Assembly: GCA_036568605.1 (NCBI GenBank)
Contig: DATCSE010000144.1
Coordinates: 1 to 6,799 of the forward strand
Source: DATCSE01 sp036568605
Lineage (GTDB): Bacteria > Pseudomonadota > Gammaproteobacteria > Burkholderiales > Burkholderiaceae_C
DNA: 6,799 nt
Direction: 5' to 3'
Made by a program: the position numbers and the translations under genes. Each line of letters begins with the position of its first letter. Position 1 is the first letter of the stretch. Of the stretch, positions 1 to 6,235 are shown one piece after another. A model generated the notes under the pieces. That model was not told the DNA's origin. It was given only the letters and a program-made list of their open reading frames with translations, and searched no databases.

Positions 1-104
1 ATCGCCTGCAGCTCGTGCACGCTGAGCGCATCGAACTCGCACCAGCGCCAGCGCAGGCGATTGCGATCGAAGACCGGGATGGCGGGCGAGGCAGCAGGCA
101 TCAT
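1..104 (-). CDS. elaA: GNAT family N-acetyltransferase, ElaA-like (N-terminal fragment)
   Basis: Reading the minus strand from the ATG ending at 104 gives about 34 residues with no stop before the window edge. After a short variable lead, the stretch WRWCEFDALSVHELQA resembles the beginning of ElaA-type GNAT acetyltransferases, where a segment of the form F-x-x-L-S-x-x-x-L-Y/Q-A precedes the acetyl-CoA fold. The acetyl-CoA binding loop itself lies outside the window, so the call rests on the N-terminal signature only. Two ATG codons are adjacent (102-104 and 99-101), and the upstream one is used here. The gene starts 15 bases after the permease stop, whose TGA runs into a GAGG that could serve as a somewhat distant ribosome binding site. 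It is probably the last visible member of the minus-strand operon. The substrate of ElaA proteins is not established. Another GNAT subfamily is possible. Confidence 0.6.
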   Translation of the reverse strand, partial: MMPAASPAIPVFDRNRLRWRWCEFDALSVHELQA

Positions 105-119
105 CAGGCGACTGTAGCC

Positions 120-1295
120 TCAGCGCACCGCGGCACTGCGCAACGTGCGCGCGACGAACCAGACGCCGGTGATCGTCAGCACGATGCACACCAGCAGCGG
201 CGGCGCGATCTGCACCGCGTTCAGCGCTTCCCCTTTCAGCACATGCGTCATCAGCACGTTCTGCGCGAGCGCCGGCACCCACACGTGCCACGGCGACTCC
301 TGCCCCAGGCTGAACACATGGACCAGCGGCAGCAGCGAGACGCCCAGCATCACGATGGTGGCGCTGGCCTGCGCCTCCTTGAACGTCCGGCAGCGGATCG
401 CCACCGCCATCAGCACCGCCGAGACCGCCGCGGCGAACGGCAGCAGCACGACGAGGAACAGCGAGGCCTCGCGCAGCCCGTACTGGAACATCGCGGCGAG
501 GGTGTCGCTGCGCAGCAGCCACTGGCCGGGCAGGAAGCTCAGGCTGCTCAGCACCGCGATCAACATGCCGACGCTCGCGACCGCGGCCCATTTGCCGAGC
601 ACCAGCACCCCGCGCTCCAGCGGGTTCATCAGCAGCGGCTCCAGCGAACCGCGCTCGCGCTCGCCGGCGGTCGTGTCCAGCGCGGCATTCAGCGCGCCGT
701 ACAGCACCGCCATCATCACGAAGTACGGCAGCATCCCGGTGATCTGCGTCGCGCGCGTCTGCGTGCTCGCGAGGTCGCGATCCTCGACGCGGATAGGCTC
801 GAGCAGGTCCACCGAAACGCCGCGCAGCGCGAGCGTCAGCGTCGTGCGCTCGCGGCCGAACGCGTCGAGCAGCCGCTCGACCCGCCCGGCGCCGGCATTC
901 GAGCGCTGGTTCGCGCTGTCGACGACGATCTCGACGACCGGCGCCTCGCCGCGCTGCAACGCGGCTTCGAAGTCCTGGGGGATCACGACCACCGGATCGG
1001 TCAGCTCGGCCTTGCGCAGCCGTGTCTCGTAGTCCGCCGGCGCAGCCTTGATCACCGCGGTCTGGCGCTCGAGGAAGTTCTTCAGCGTCGGTGCGTACTC
1101 GATGCCGATGACATAGACCTCGCGCTGCTCGGCGCGCGCTTCGAACGACGCGATCAGCGCCGAGATCGCGAACAGTACCGCCGGCCCCATCAGCACCGAC
1201 GAGATCAGCACGGTCAGCAGCGTGCGCCGGTCGCGCAGCGCATCGACGATTTCCTTGCGGTAGACCGTGAAGGCGATGAACAGCGCTTGTTTCAT
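120..1295 (-). CDS. natB: ABC-2 type transporter permease, NatB family
   Basis: This 391-residue protein is the membrane half of an ABC exporter of the NatAB (sodium-extrusion) type. It shows the family layout: a short cytoplasmic start (YRKEIVDALRDRRTL), a first membrane helix at about residues 27-49, a long extracytoplasmic loop of about 135 residues, then a cluster of helices at about 186-208, 233-255, 276-300, 309-329 and 364-383. Between the second and third helices lies the conserved ABC-2 coupling segment GERERGSLEPLLMNP (210-224), which is expected to contact the ATPase. Its ATG overlaps the stop of the ATPase gene by four bases (ATGA, 1292-1295), so the two are translationally coupled and almost certainly partners. 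Known NatAB systems export sodium, but ABC-2 permeases with large external loops also move drugs or lipids, so the substrate is unproven here. Length and helix pattern look complete. Confidence 0.88.
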   Translation of the reverse strand: MKQALFIAFTVYRKEIVDALRDRRTLLTVLISSVLMGPAVLFAISALIASFEARAEQREVYVIGIEYAPTLKNFLERQTAVIKAAPADYETRLRKAELTDPVVVIPQDFEAALQRGEAPVVEIVVDSANQRSNAGAGRVERLLDAFGRERTTLTLALRGVSVDLLEPIRVEDRDLASTQTRATQITGMLPYFVMMAVLYGALNAALDTTAGERERGSLEPLLMNPLERGVLVLGKWAAVASVGMLIAVLSSLSFLPGQWLLRSDTLAAMFQYGLREASLFLVVLLPFAAAVSAVLMAVAIRCRTFKEAQASATIVMLGVSLLPLVHVFSLGQESPWHVWVPALAQNVLMTHVLKGEALNAVQIAPPLLVCIVLTITGVWFVARTLRSAAVR

Positions 1296-2203
1296 GTCGT
1301 CGGCTCGTCGATGGCGCCCGTGGTGTCGACGGCAGCCGCGTCGACCTGGACTTCGTGATGCGCGCGATCATCGGGCGAGAACGCGAGCTGCACGAAGGCT
1401 TCTTCGAAATCGGCCTCGCCAGTCTGCGCCAAAAGCTCGGCCACCGTACCGCGCGCCACGGTGCGGCCGTGCGAGACGATGACGACGCTGTCGCACAGGC
1501 GCTCGACCTCCTGCATGATGTGGCTCGAGAACACGATGCATTTCGCGCCGCCCTCGGGCGAACGCAACCAGCGCAGGCTGTCGCGCAGCGCGCGGGTCGC
1601 AAGCACGTCCAGGCCGTTGGTCGGCTCGTCCAGCACGATGTTCGCCGGGTCGTGCACCAGCGCGCGAGCCAGCGCGGTCTTCATCCGCTCGCCCTGGCTG
1701 AAGCCATCGGTGCGGCGGTCGAGCAGCGCGCCCATCTCGAACATCTGCGCCAGGTGTTCGGCGCGTGCGTTCGCGGCGTCGCGCGTCATGCCCTGCAACC
1801 GGCCGTAGTAGACGATGTTCTCGCGTGCGGTCAGGCGCGGGTACAGCCCACGCGCATCGGAGAGCACGCCCATGCGCGCGAGCGCGGCACGCGGGGTGCT
1901 CGCGACGTCGATGCCGTCGACCTGCATGCGGCCCGCGTTCGGCGTGATCAGCCCGGCGAGCATGCGCAGGGTCGTCGTCTTGCCGGCGCCGTTCGGGCCT
2001 AGCAGTCCGGTGATGCGGCCGTTGCTCGCCTCGAAGCTCACGTCGCGCACCGCATGCACGACGCGCGGCGCGGCACGGCCGCGAAGAAGTTGGCTCCCCA
2101 GGCCCAGGCCTAGGCCTAGGCCTGAACCCAGGCCCGTCCGACGTTTTGCCGCCGGTGCCTCGGCGACGTGGAAGCGCTTCGCGAGGTGCTCGACCGTGAT
2201 CAT
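1292..2203 (-). CDS. natA: ABC transporter ATP-binding protein, NatA family, with Gly-Leu repeat insert
   Basis: This 303-residue nucleotide-binding subunit powers the adjacent NatB-like permease. Visible motifs in order are Walker A GPNGAGKTT (69-77), signature FSQGE (168-172), Walker B with NIVLDEP (188-194), D-loop NGLD (196-199) and switch histidine in FSSHIM (H228). At the Q-loop position the sequence is VLSDARGLYPRLT, with aspartate (D116) where many ABC ATPases have glutamine. Between the first strand (MITVEHLAKRF) and the conserved AVRDVSF lies an insert of about 38 residues containing an almost pure Gly-Leu run (24-37) encoded by a hexanucleotide repeat. A hydrophilic tail of about 30 residues follows residue 270. 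The start ATG overlaps the hydrolase stop (ATGA, 2200-2203), and no clear separate ribosome binding site is seen, so coupled translation is likely. ATPase identity is firm. Sodium as substrate is only the family precedent. Confidence 0.9.
   Translation of the reverse strand: MITVEHLAKRFHVAEAPAAKRRTGLGSGLGLGLGLGSQLLRGRAAPRVVHAVRDVSFEASNGRITGLLGPNGAGKTTTLRMLAGLITPNAGRMQVDGIDVASTPRAALARMGVLSDARGLYPRLTARENIVYYGRLQGMTRDAANARAEHLAQMFEMGALLDRRTDGFSQGERMKTALARALVHDPANIVLDEPTNGLDVLATRALRDSLRWLRSPEGGAKCIVFSSHIMQEVERLCDSVVIVSHGRTVARGTVAELLAQTGEADFEEAFVQLAFSPDDRAHHEVQVDAAAVDTTGAIDEPTT
2100..2135. repeat. Hexanucleotide tandem repeat (AGGCCY, six units) inside natA
   Basis: Six consecutive 6-base units fit AGGCCC or AGGCCT, at 2100, 2106, 2112, 2118, 2124 and 2130. 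The fifth unit is degenerate (GAACCC). On the coding strand they encode Gly-Leu dipeptides, one of them changed to Gly-Ser by the degenerate unit. Because the unit is a multiple of three, gain or loss of copies leaves the reading frame intact. The three perfect AGGCCT units are also self-complementary, so the tract can form hairpins, which favours replication slippage. Confidence 0.9.
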
Positions 2204-3684
2204 GAGGACGTGCTGCCGTGCGGCGGCAGCGTGACCGGCGCGAACGCCGGCGGCCGCGGTATCGCCTTGACGCAGCTCGCATCGACGCCGGTGGCCGCAC
2301 TATCGTCGGCCGCATCGATGAATCGAAAGATCACGTCGCGCATGCAGCCGATCGCCATCACGCCGTGCCCGGCGTTCGGCACGACCACGTGCTGCGCTGC
2401 CGGCCCGAGCGCTCGTGCGACGCGCTCGCCGTGACGCGGCGGCGTGGCCGGATCGAGCCCGCCGCTGAGCAGCAGCACCGGTGCGCGGCTGGGCGAGAGC
2501 GAGTAGAACTCGGCCGGCACCGCGCCGCGCGGCCACGCGCTGCACAGGCGCCGGTACATCGCCGCGAAATCGTTGCCGAAGTCGAGGCCGGGTCGGTCCT
2601 GGCTGTCCGCGAGGCGCGGCAGGTCCTCGGCGCAGATCACCGAGAAGTGCATGCCCATTGCAAGCTTCACGCCCTTGCGCGACGACAGCACCGCGCCCAG
2701 CCCGACGATGCCGCCGTAGCGCCCGTGCGCGGCATCGTCGATCGCGGCCGGCAATGCGGCCGCGATGCCCGGCCCGTACAGCGGCCCGCGCACCGCGCCC
2801 AGCAGCATCTCGCGGGTCAGCGTGAAGGTCTCGGGCTTGCCGGTCAGCGGGTGCGGCGCGGTCACCTGCTGGGGCAGGCGCTTCAGCAGCGCGCTCCAGT
2901 CGGCGCGCAGTGTCGGGTGATCGCGCCGGCACGCCGCTTCGCCTTCGCATGCTGCGATCAAGGCATCGAACGCGGCCTGCCCGTCGGTCGAGAAGCTCGC
3001 CGGCAGCGCCATGTCGGGCGGCGCCACGCCGTCGAGCACCGCGCGCCGCACGGAGTTGGGAAACGCGCGCAGGTACTCGAGTCCGGCGCGCGTGCCGTAC
3101 GACGCGCCGACCAGGTCGATGCGCTGCGCGCCGAGCTGGCGTCGCACCGCGTCCAGATCCTGCATCGCGAGCGTCGTCGTGAAGAAGCCGAGGTCGGACT
3201 CCTGTCGGATGTACGGCAGCGTCATCAGCCGGCTCTTGCATTGCATCAGCAGCTTGAACTGGCGGTCCGGGTCGGCCTGGTCGGCGAGGGCCTCGCGCTG
3301 CGGGTCTTCGCATTCGAGCGGTGCCGAGCGGCCGATGCCGCGCTGGTCGACGAACACGATGTCGCGCCGGTTGTTGAGCCGGTTCAGCAACGCGAGCATC
3401 TGCGGCGCGATCTGGATCGCGCTCTGGCCGGGCCCGCCGGCCAGCACGAACACCGGGTCGGGCAGCTTGCGCCGCGCCATGGCCGGTGCGACGACATAAC
3501 GCACCTCGATCGTCGGCCCATCGGGCCGGGCCGGGTCGAGCAGGCGCTGCACGGCGCCGCACTGCACGCTGTTGCGGATGCCGGCGACGCGGCAGTCGCG
3601 CAACTCCTCGGCCGCCGCTGCCGCGCCCGCACCCGCCAGCAGCAGCGCGATCGCGGCCGGGCGCAAGCGCGCGAGCCGCATCAT
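2200..3684 (-). CDS. Secreted alpha/beta hydrolase with TAP-like C-terminus (peptidase S33-type)
   Basis: This is a 494-residue serine hydrolase of the tripeptidyl-aminopeptidase-like group, which removes N-terminal amino acids or short peptides in characterised relatives. A signal peptide is clear: MMRLARLRP, then a run of Ala and Leu, with cleavage near AAA/EE at about residue 25, so the protein should be periplasmic or secreted. Oxyanion-side motif GGPGQS is at 83-88, and DQRGIGRS at about 113-120 is typical of proline-iminopeptidase relatives. The nucleophile elbow G-A-S-Y-G has Ser195. The acid is Asp411 in SGGLDPATPP, and the base is His440 in NAGHGVM. A cap region lies between. Ten cysteines occur in sequence-neighbouring pairs, fitting disulfides. 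The start is set at the first of two adjacent ATGs, which overlaps the stop of the upstream gene (ATGA). The open frame extends 47 codons further up to 3825, but that part overlaps the glutaredoxin-like gene and precedes a perfect signal peptide. Actual substrate unknown. Confidence 0.9.
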   Translation of the reverse strand: MMRLARLRPAAIALLLAGAGAAAAAEELRDCRVAGIRNSVQCGAVQRLLDPARPDGPTIEVRYVVAPAMARRKLPDPVFVLAGGPGQSAIQIAPQMLALLNRLNNRRDIVFVDQRGIGRSAPLECEDPQREALADQADPDRQFKLLMQCKSRLMTLPYIRQESDLGFFTTTLAMQDLDAVRRQLGAQRIDLVGASYGTRAGLEYLRAFPNSVRRAVLDGVAPPDMALPASFSTDGQAAFDALIAACEGEAACRRDHPTLRADWSALLKRLPQQVTAPHPLTGKPETFTLTREMLLGAVRGPLYGPGIAAALPAAIDDAAHGRYGGIVGLGAVLSSRKGVKLAMGMHFSVICAEDLPRLADSQDRPGLDFGNDFAAMYRRLCSAWPRGAVPAEFYSLSPSRAPVLLLSGGLDPATPPRHGERVARALGPAAQHVVVPNAGHGVMAIGCMRDVIFRFIDAADDSAATGVDASCVKAIPRPPAFAPVTLPPHGSTSS

Positions 3685-4049
3685 TCGACCAGCAACCGCT
3701 TCAATTCGCCGCTGTCGATCAGCTTCTGCAGATCGGTCGCGCCGCCGATCAGCGAGCCCTTGACGAACACCATCGGGAACGTCGGCCAGCCGGTCCACAT
3801 CTTCAGCGCATTGCGCGGTCGCCACTCGCTCAGGTAGCTGCCGTAGCCGAGGTAGTGGTAGGGGATGCCGGCGCTGGTCAGCGCGGCGCGGGCTCGCCGC
3901 ACGAACGGGTTCATGCCCATGCCGACGACCAGCACGGGGTTCGACGAGGCCGCGGCCTGCACGTTGTGGACGATGTCGGCGTTCAGGTTCGCGATCCGGT
4001 CGCGGATCGCCGGGTGCATGCGGGCTTCATCGAGGATTTGACGGGGCAT
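3681..4049 (-). CDS. Glutaredoxin-fold protein lacking the active-site cysteine
   Basis: This 122-residue protein matches the monothiol glutaredoxin fold. It has strand PVLVVGMGMNPF at about residues 38-49, helix RRARAAL, the segment Y-L-S-E-W-R-x-R-N-A-L-K, the cis-proline motif WPTFPMVFV, and the glutathione-site GG in LIGGATDLQKL, followed by a C-terminal helix. At the position of CPYC or CGFS it reads N-P-F-V, and the whole protein contains no cysteine at all, so ordinary thiol chemistry and cysteine-ligated iron-sulfur cluster binding are not possible. An N-terminal helical extension (ILDEARMHPAIRDRIANLNADIVHNVQ) is also present. The start at 4049 is supported by AGGA eight bases upstream. 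A longer ATG start at 4124 would read through the palindromic repeat and is rejected. It leads the operon and overlaps the hydrolase start by ATGA. A structural or regulatory role is possible, but the function is unknown. Confidence 0.82.
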   Translation of the reverse strand: MPRQILDEARMHPAIRDRIANLNADIVHNVQAAASSNPVLVVGMGMNPFVRRARAALTSAGIPYHYLGYGSYLSEWRPRNALKMWTGWPTFPMVFVKGSLIGGATDLQKLIDSGELKRLLVE

Positions 4050-4057
4050 CGGCAACG

Positions 4058-4061
4058 TCCT
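4058..4061 (-). promoter_or_regulatory. Ribosome binding site of the glutaredoxin-like gene
   Basis: On the minus strand AGGA lies eight bases before the ATG at 4049. It is the clearest ribosome binding site in the minus-strand run, and it decides the start in favour of 4049 over the longer reading frame beginning at 4124. Confidence 0.6.
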
Positions 4062-4098
4062 GTTGCGGCAAAGGCCGACAGGGTAACGCAATGCATGC

Positions 4099-4160
4099 AC
4101 CCTCACCCCGGCCCCCTCCCGCAAGCGGGAGAGGGCGTGCGCTGTCGCCGGGGCGAGGGT
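4099..4160. repeat. Nested palindromic intergenic repeat (REP-like), possible terminator
   Basis: An outer pair of arms, 4099-4111 and 4148-4160, is complementary over 13 positions with one mismatch (4105/4154). Inside it a second hairpin has arms TCCCGC (4117-4122) and GCGGGA (4125-4130), extended outward to 4112/4135 with one mismatch. Sequences of the form CCCTC-ACCCCGGCC next to CTCCCGC-AA-GCGGGAG are familiar dispersed intergenic palindromes of many proteobacterial genomes. This one begins one base past the pirin stop codon and precedes the glutaredoxin-like gene, both on the minus strand. It could therefore stop or attenuate pirin transcription, or protect the 3' end of its message. No run of T follows, so it is not a textbook intrinsic terminator. 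Confidence 0.75.
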
Positions 4161-4161
4161 C

Positions 4162-5073
4162 TTACGCCGCGAGCTTGCCGCGCTGGAAGTCCTCGACCGC
4201 TTCGCGAATCTGCTCGACGCTGTTCATCACGAACGGCCCGTACTGCGCGATCGGCTCGTTCAGCGGGGCGCCGGCGACGAGCAGCACGCGGCCCGGCTGC
4301 GGGGCATCGCGGTCCACCGTGAAGCGCACGCCATCGGCGGCCGGATCGTTCGCGAGGATCGCCATGCGCTCGCTGCTCACCCGCGTGCCGCCGACATCGA
4401 CGGCCGTACCGCCGTACACATACGCGAAGGCGTTGTGCGCGGCCGGCAGTGCCGCGTCGAACGATGCGCCGGCAGGCAGCGTGATGTTGAGCACCAGCGG
4501 CTCGGTCGTGGGCCGGCTCACCGCACCGGCGATGCCCAGCGCGGTGCCGGCGATCACGCGCACGGTCACGCCGCTGCCGTCCAGCGTCGCGACCGGCACA
4601 CCCGAGGGCGGCACATCGCGGTACGCGGGCGCGGTCATCTTGTCCTTCGCGGCGAGGTTGACCCACAGCTGGAAGCCGGCCATCCGGCCTTCTTCCTGCT
4701 CGGGCATCTCCGAGTGGATGATGCCGCGGCCCGCGGTCATCCACTGCACGCTGCCCGGCTCCAGCAGGCCGACGTTGCCGACGCTGTCCTGGTGCCGCAT
4801 CCGGCCTTCCAGCATGATCGTCACCGTCTCGAAGCCGCGGTGCGGATGGCTCGGGAAGCCGCCGATGTAGTCGCTCGCGGCATCGCTGCCGAAGGCGTCC
4901 AGCATCAGGAACGGATCGAGGCGCTTCTGCAGCGGCTGCGTCAGCACGCGCGTCAGCTTGACGCCGGCACCGTCGGACGTGGGTTGGCCCAGCACCTGGC
5001 GCTCGACCGTGCGCGAGCGTTCGATCGGGCGTGGCGTGACAAGAGGGGCGGCGGGGGTGGAGGTGTTGCTCAT
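4162..5073 (-). CDS. Pirin family protein
   Basis: This 303-residue bicupin is of the pirin family. Members bind one metal, usually iron, in the N-terminal cupin. Some act as quercetin 2,3-dioxygenases and others as redox-sensing regulators through protein contacts. The N-terminal cupin shows the family signature FPSHPHRGFETVTIMLEG (from residue 73), then HQDSVGN, then WMTAGRGIIHSE. The expected metal ligands His76, His78, His120 and Glu122 are all present, matching the spacing of the human pirin ligands. The C-terminal cupin (about 180-285) ends in the typical APLNEPIAQYGPFVMN segment, followed by a helix. Length is normal for the family. The ATG at 5073 is the first in frame before the conserved part, and the ribosome binding site is poor. 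It is transcribed away from the transferase gene, from a shared 152-base region, and ends at the nested palindrome. Enzymatic versus regulatory role cannot be decided here. Confidence 0.93.
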   Translation of the reverse strand: MSNTSTPAAPLVTPRPIERSRTVERQVLGQPTSDGAGVKLTRVLTQPLQKRLDPFLMLDAFGSDAASDYIGGFPSHPHRGFETVTIMLEGRMRHQDSVGNVGLLEPGSVQWMTAGRGIIHSEMPEQEEGRMAGFQLWVNLAAKDKMTAPAYRDVPPSGVPVATLDGSGVTVRVIAGTALGIAGAVSRPTTEPLVLNITLPAGASFDAALPAAHNAFAYVYGGTAVDVGGTRVSSERMAILANDPAADGVRFTVDRDAPQPGRVLLVAGAPLNEPIAQYGPFVMNSVEQIREAVEDFQRGKLAA

Positions 5074-5225
5074 GCTGTCAATGTAGGTGCCGCGTCGGCG
5101 CGTTCAAAGCGCGTGCTTTGCATGGTCGCTTGAAAGCATTTGAATGGCCGGCGATCGCCGTCGGCGCTCTCGCGGCGTTCGCGGTGTAATACGAGCCCGT
5201 CCACTGCCGACCGAAGGGTGTCGCG
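5074..5225. promoter_or_regulatory. Divergent promoter region between pirin and glutathione S-transferase genes
   Basis: This 152-base gap contains both promoters by position. It holds an AT-richer patch at about 5103-5145, against a GC-rich background, with a palindrome of arms CAAAGC (5105-5110) and GCTTTG (5115-5120), followed by related TTGAAA and TTTGAA words near 5130 and 5140. This is a plausible operator for a regulator such as a LysR-type protein, although no regulator gene is in the window. TAATAC at 5187-5192 is a candidate -10 box for the plus-strand gene, but no good -35 is seen at the proper distance. GAAGGG ending about seven bases before the ATG at 5226 is the likely ribosome binding site of the transferase. 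Confidence 0.4.
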
Positions 5226-5834
5226 ATGAAGCTCTACTACAGCCCCGGTGCTTGTTCCTTGTCGCCGCACATCACGCTGCGTGAATCCGGCCTGCCGTTC
5301 GAACTGGTGCTGGCCAGCACCAAGACGCACAAGCTGCAGGATGGCACCGACTACTACACGATCAACCCGAAGGGCCAGGTCCCGCTGCTCGAGCTCGAAA
5401 GCGGCGAGCGCCTGACCGAAGGGCCGGCAATCGTGCAGTACATCGCCGACCAGGTTCCCGGCAAGCAGCTCGCCCCGGCCGCCGGCACGATGGCGCGCTA
5501 CCGGCTGCAGGAGTGGCTGAACTTCATCACCAGCGAGCTGCACAAGACGATGGGCGCGCTGTTCAACCCGGCGATGCCAGAGGATGCGAAGCCGGTGTTC
5601 CGCGAGCGTGCGGCGGGCAAGCTTCAGTGGGTCGACGCGCAGCTCGAGGGCAAGCCGTACCTGATGGGCGACGCGTTCAGCGTGGCCGACCCCTATCTGT
5701 TCACGATGGCGAACTGGACGAAGGTCATCGGTGTCGACATCTCCGGGATGAAGAACCTGAGCGCGTTCCAGGCCCGCATGGCGGCGCGCTCCGCGGTGCA
5801 GGAGGCGCTGAAGGCCGAAGGGCTGCTGAAGTGA
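5226..5834 (+). CDS. gstA: Glutathione S-transferase, bacterial beta class
   Basis: This 202-residue cytoplasmic enzyme is predicted to conjugate glutathione to electrophiles or reduce peroxides. It resembles E. coli GstA along its length. The thioredoxin-like N-domain starts MKLYYSPGACSLSPHITLRESG and carries the beta-class catalytic Cys10. NPKGQVPLLEL holds the cis-proline Pro53, and LTEGPAIVQYIAD (from residue 63) provides the glutathione-contacting Glu65. The helical C-domain contains WLNFITSELHK with His106, the second residue linked to catalysis in the beta class, and the N-capping region FSVADPYLF with the conserved Asp. Length is usual and no changes are seen at key sites. It is divergently placed from pirin and overlaps the start of the next gene (GTGA, 5831-5834), so the two should be co-translated. 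Physiological substrate unknown. Confidence 0.95.
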   Translation: MKLYYSPGACSLSPHITLRESGLPFELVLASTKTHKLQDGTDYYTINPKGQVPLLELESGERLTEGPAIVQYIADQVPGKQLAPAAGTMARYRLQEWLNFITSELHKTMGALFNPAMPEDAKPVFRERAAGKLQWVDAQLEGKPYLMGDAFSVADPYLFTMANWTKVIGVDISGMKNLSAFQARMAARSAVQEALKAEGLLK

Positions 5835-6235
5835 GGTCGCGCTCGGCTCGCGCCGGACGGCAGCGGGTGCTGCGGCTTGCGGTCGCGGTGGGCCTGATGC
5901 CGGCCGCCGGCTGGGCCGCGGCGCCGGCCACCGATGCGCCGCCTGCGGCAGGCCGGTACACCGCACAGCTGTGCGTGGCGACTTCGCCGGCCGGGCCGAG
6001 TTGCGGGCCGGCCGATGTGGAGCTGCGCGCGAACGGCGCGGCGCGGGTGCGCGTCGCCGACATCGTCTACCAGCTCCAGCTCAACAGCAGCCAGGTCGAG
6101 GTCGTGCTGATGCAAGGCACGATGCAGCTCGACGAGTTCGTCACGAACTACGAGTGGGTCGGGCGCTCGCTGCAGTTCGTCGACAAGGAGAAGAACGCGC
6201 GCTACGAGGTGCGGCTGGGCGAGCTGCGGCGGTAG
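5831..6235 (+). CDS. Small secreted protein of unknown function, GTG start
   Basis: The frame continues from the GTG at 5831, which overlaps the transferase TGA, and gives a 134-residue product. It begins with an arginine-rich stretch (RSRSARAGRQR), then a hydrophobic segment LAVAVGLMPAAGWAAA and an Ala-rich cleavage region near residue 31, which is a convincing signal peptide. The mature part is a small, probably all-beta domain with two cysteines (48 and 58, in QLCVAT and PSCGPA) likely to form a disulfide, then DIVYQLQLNSSQVEVVLMQGTMQLDEF and YEWVGRSLQFVDKEKNARYEVRLGEL. I recognise no named family, although it looks like a conserved periplasmic hypothetical protein. Because the next in-frame ATG lies inside the signal peptide, gene finders limited to ATG would misplace the start. 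An alternative GTG at 5867 would shorten the N-region. The coding pattern is good up to the TAG at 6233-6235. Confidence 0.75.
   Translation: MRSRSARAGRQRVLRLAVAVGLMPAAGWAAAPATDAPPAAGRYTAQLCVATSPAGPSCGPADVELRANGAARVRVADIVYQLQLNSSQVEVVLMQGTMQLDEFVTNYEWVGRSLQFVDKEKNARYEVRLGELRR

Noticed and set aside
15..1358. Open frame of 447 codons on the plus strand, opposite natB
   Set aside because: It is rich in Arg, His and Gln with no recognisable domain, and lies antisense to a well-supported membrane protein. Such shadows are expected at this GC content.
1844..1870. Aspartate in place of the Q-loop glutamine in NatA (D116)
   Set aside because: It lies in VLSDARGLYPRLT, a segment that seems usual for this NatA branch, so it was not raised as an anomaly.
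1368..2315. Second minus-strand frame over natA
   Set aside because: Arg-rich frame-shifted shadow of the ATPase. The real frame carries all ABC motifs.
3685..3825. 47-codon upstream extension of the secreted hydrolase
   Set aside because: It overlaps the glutaredoxin-like gene and would bury the signal peptide. The ATGA start at 3684 is better.
2218..3837. Open frame of 539 codons on the plus strand, opposite the secreted hydrolase
   Set aside because: Low-complexity Arg/Ala/His composition, no motif, fully antisense to a hydrolase with an intact catalytic triad and signal peptide.
4050..4124. 25-codon upstream extension of the glutaredoxin-like protein
   Set aside because: It reads through the palindromic repeat, while the ATG at 4049 has a good ribosome binding site.
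5070..5966. Minus-strand frame of 298 codons opposite the glutathione S-transferase
   Set aside because: Antisense shadow with His/Arg/Leu-rich composition and no domain. The transferase on the plus strand is unmistakable.
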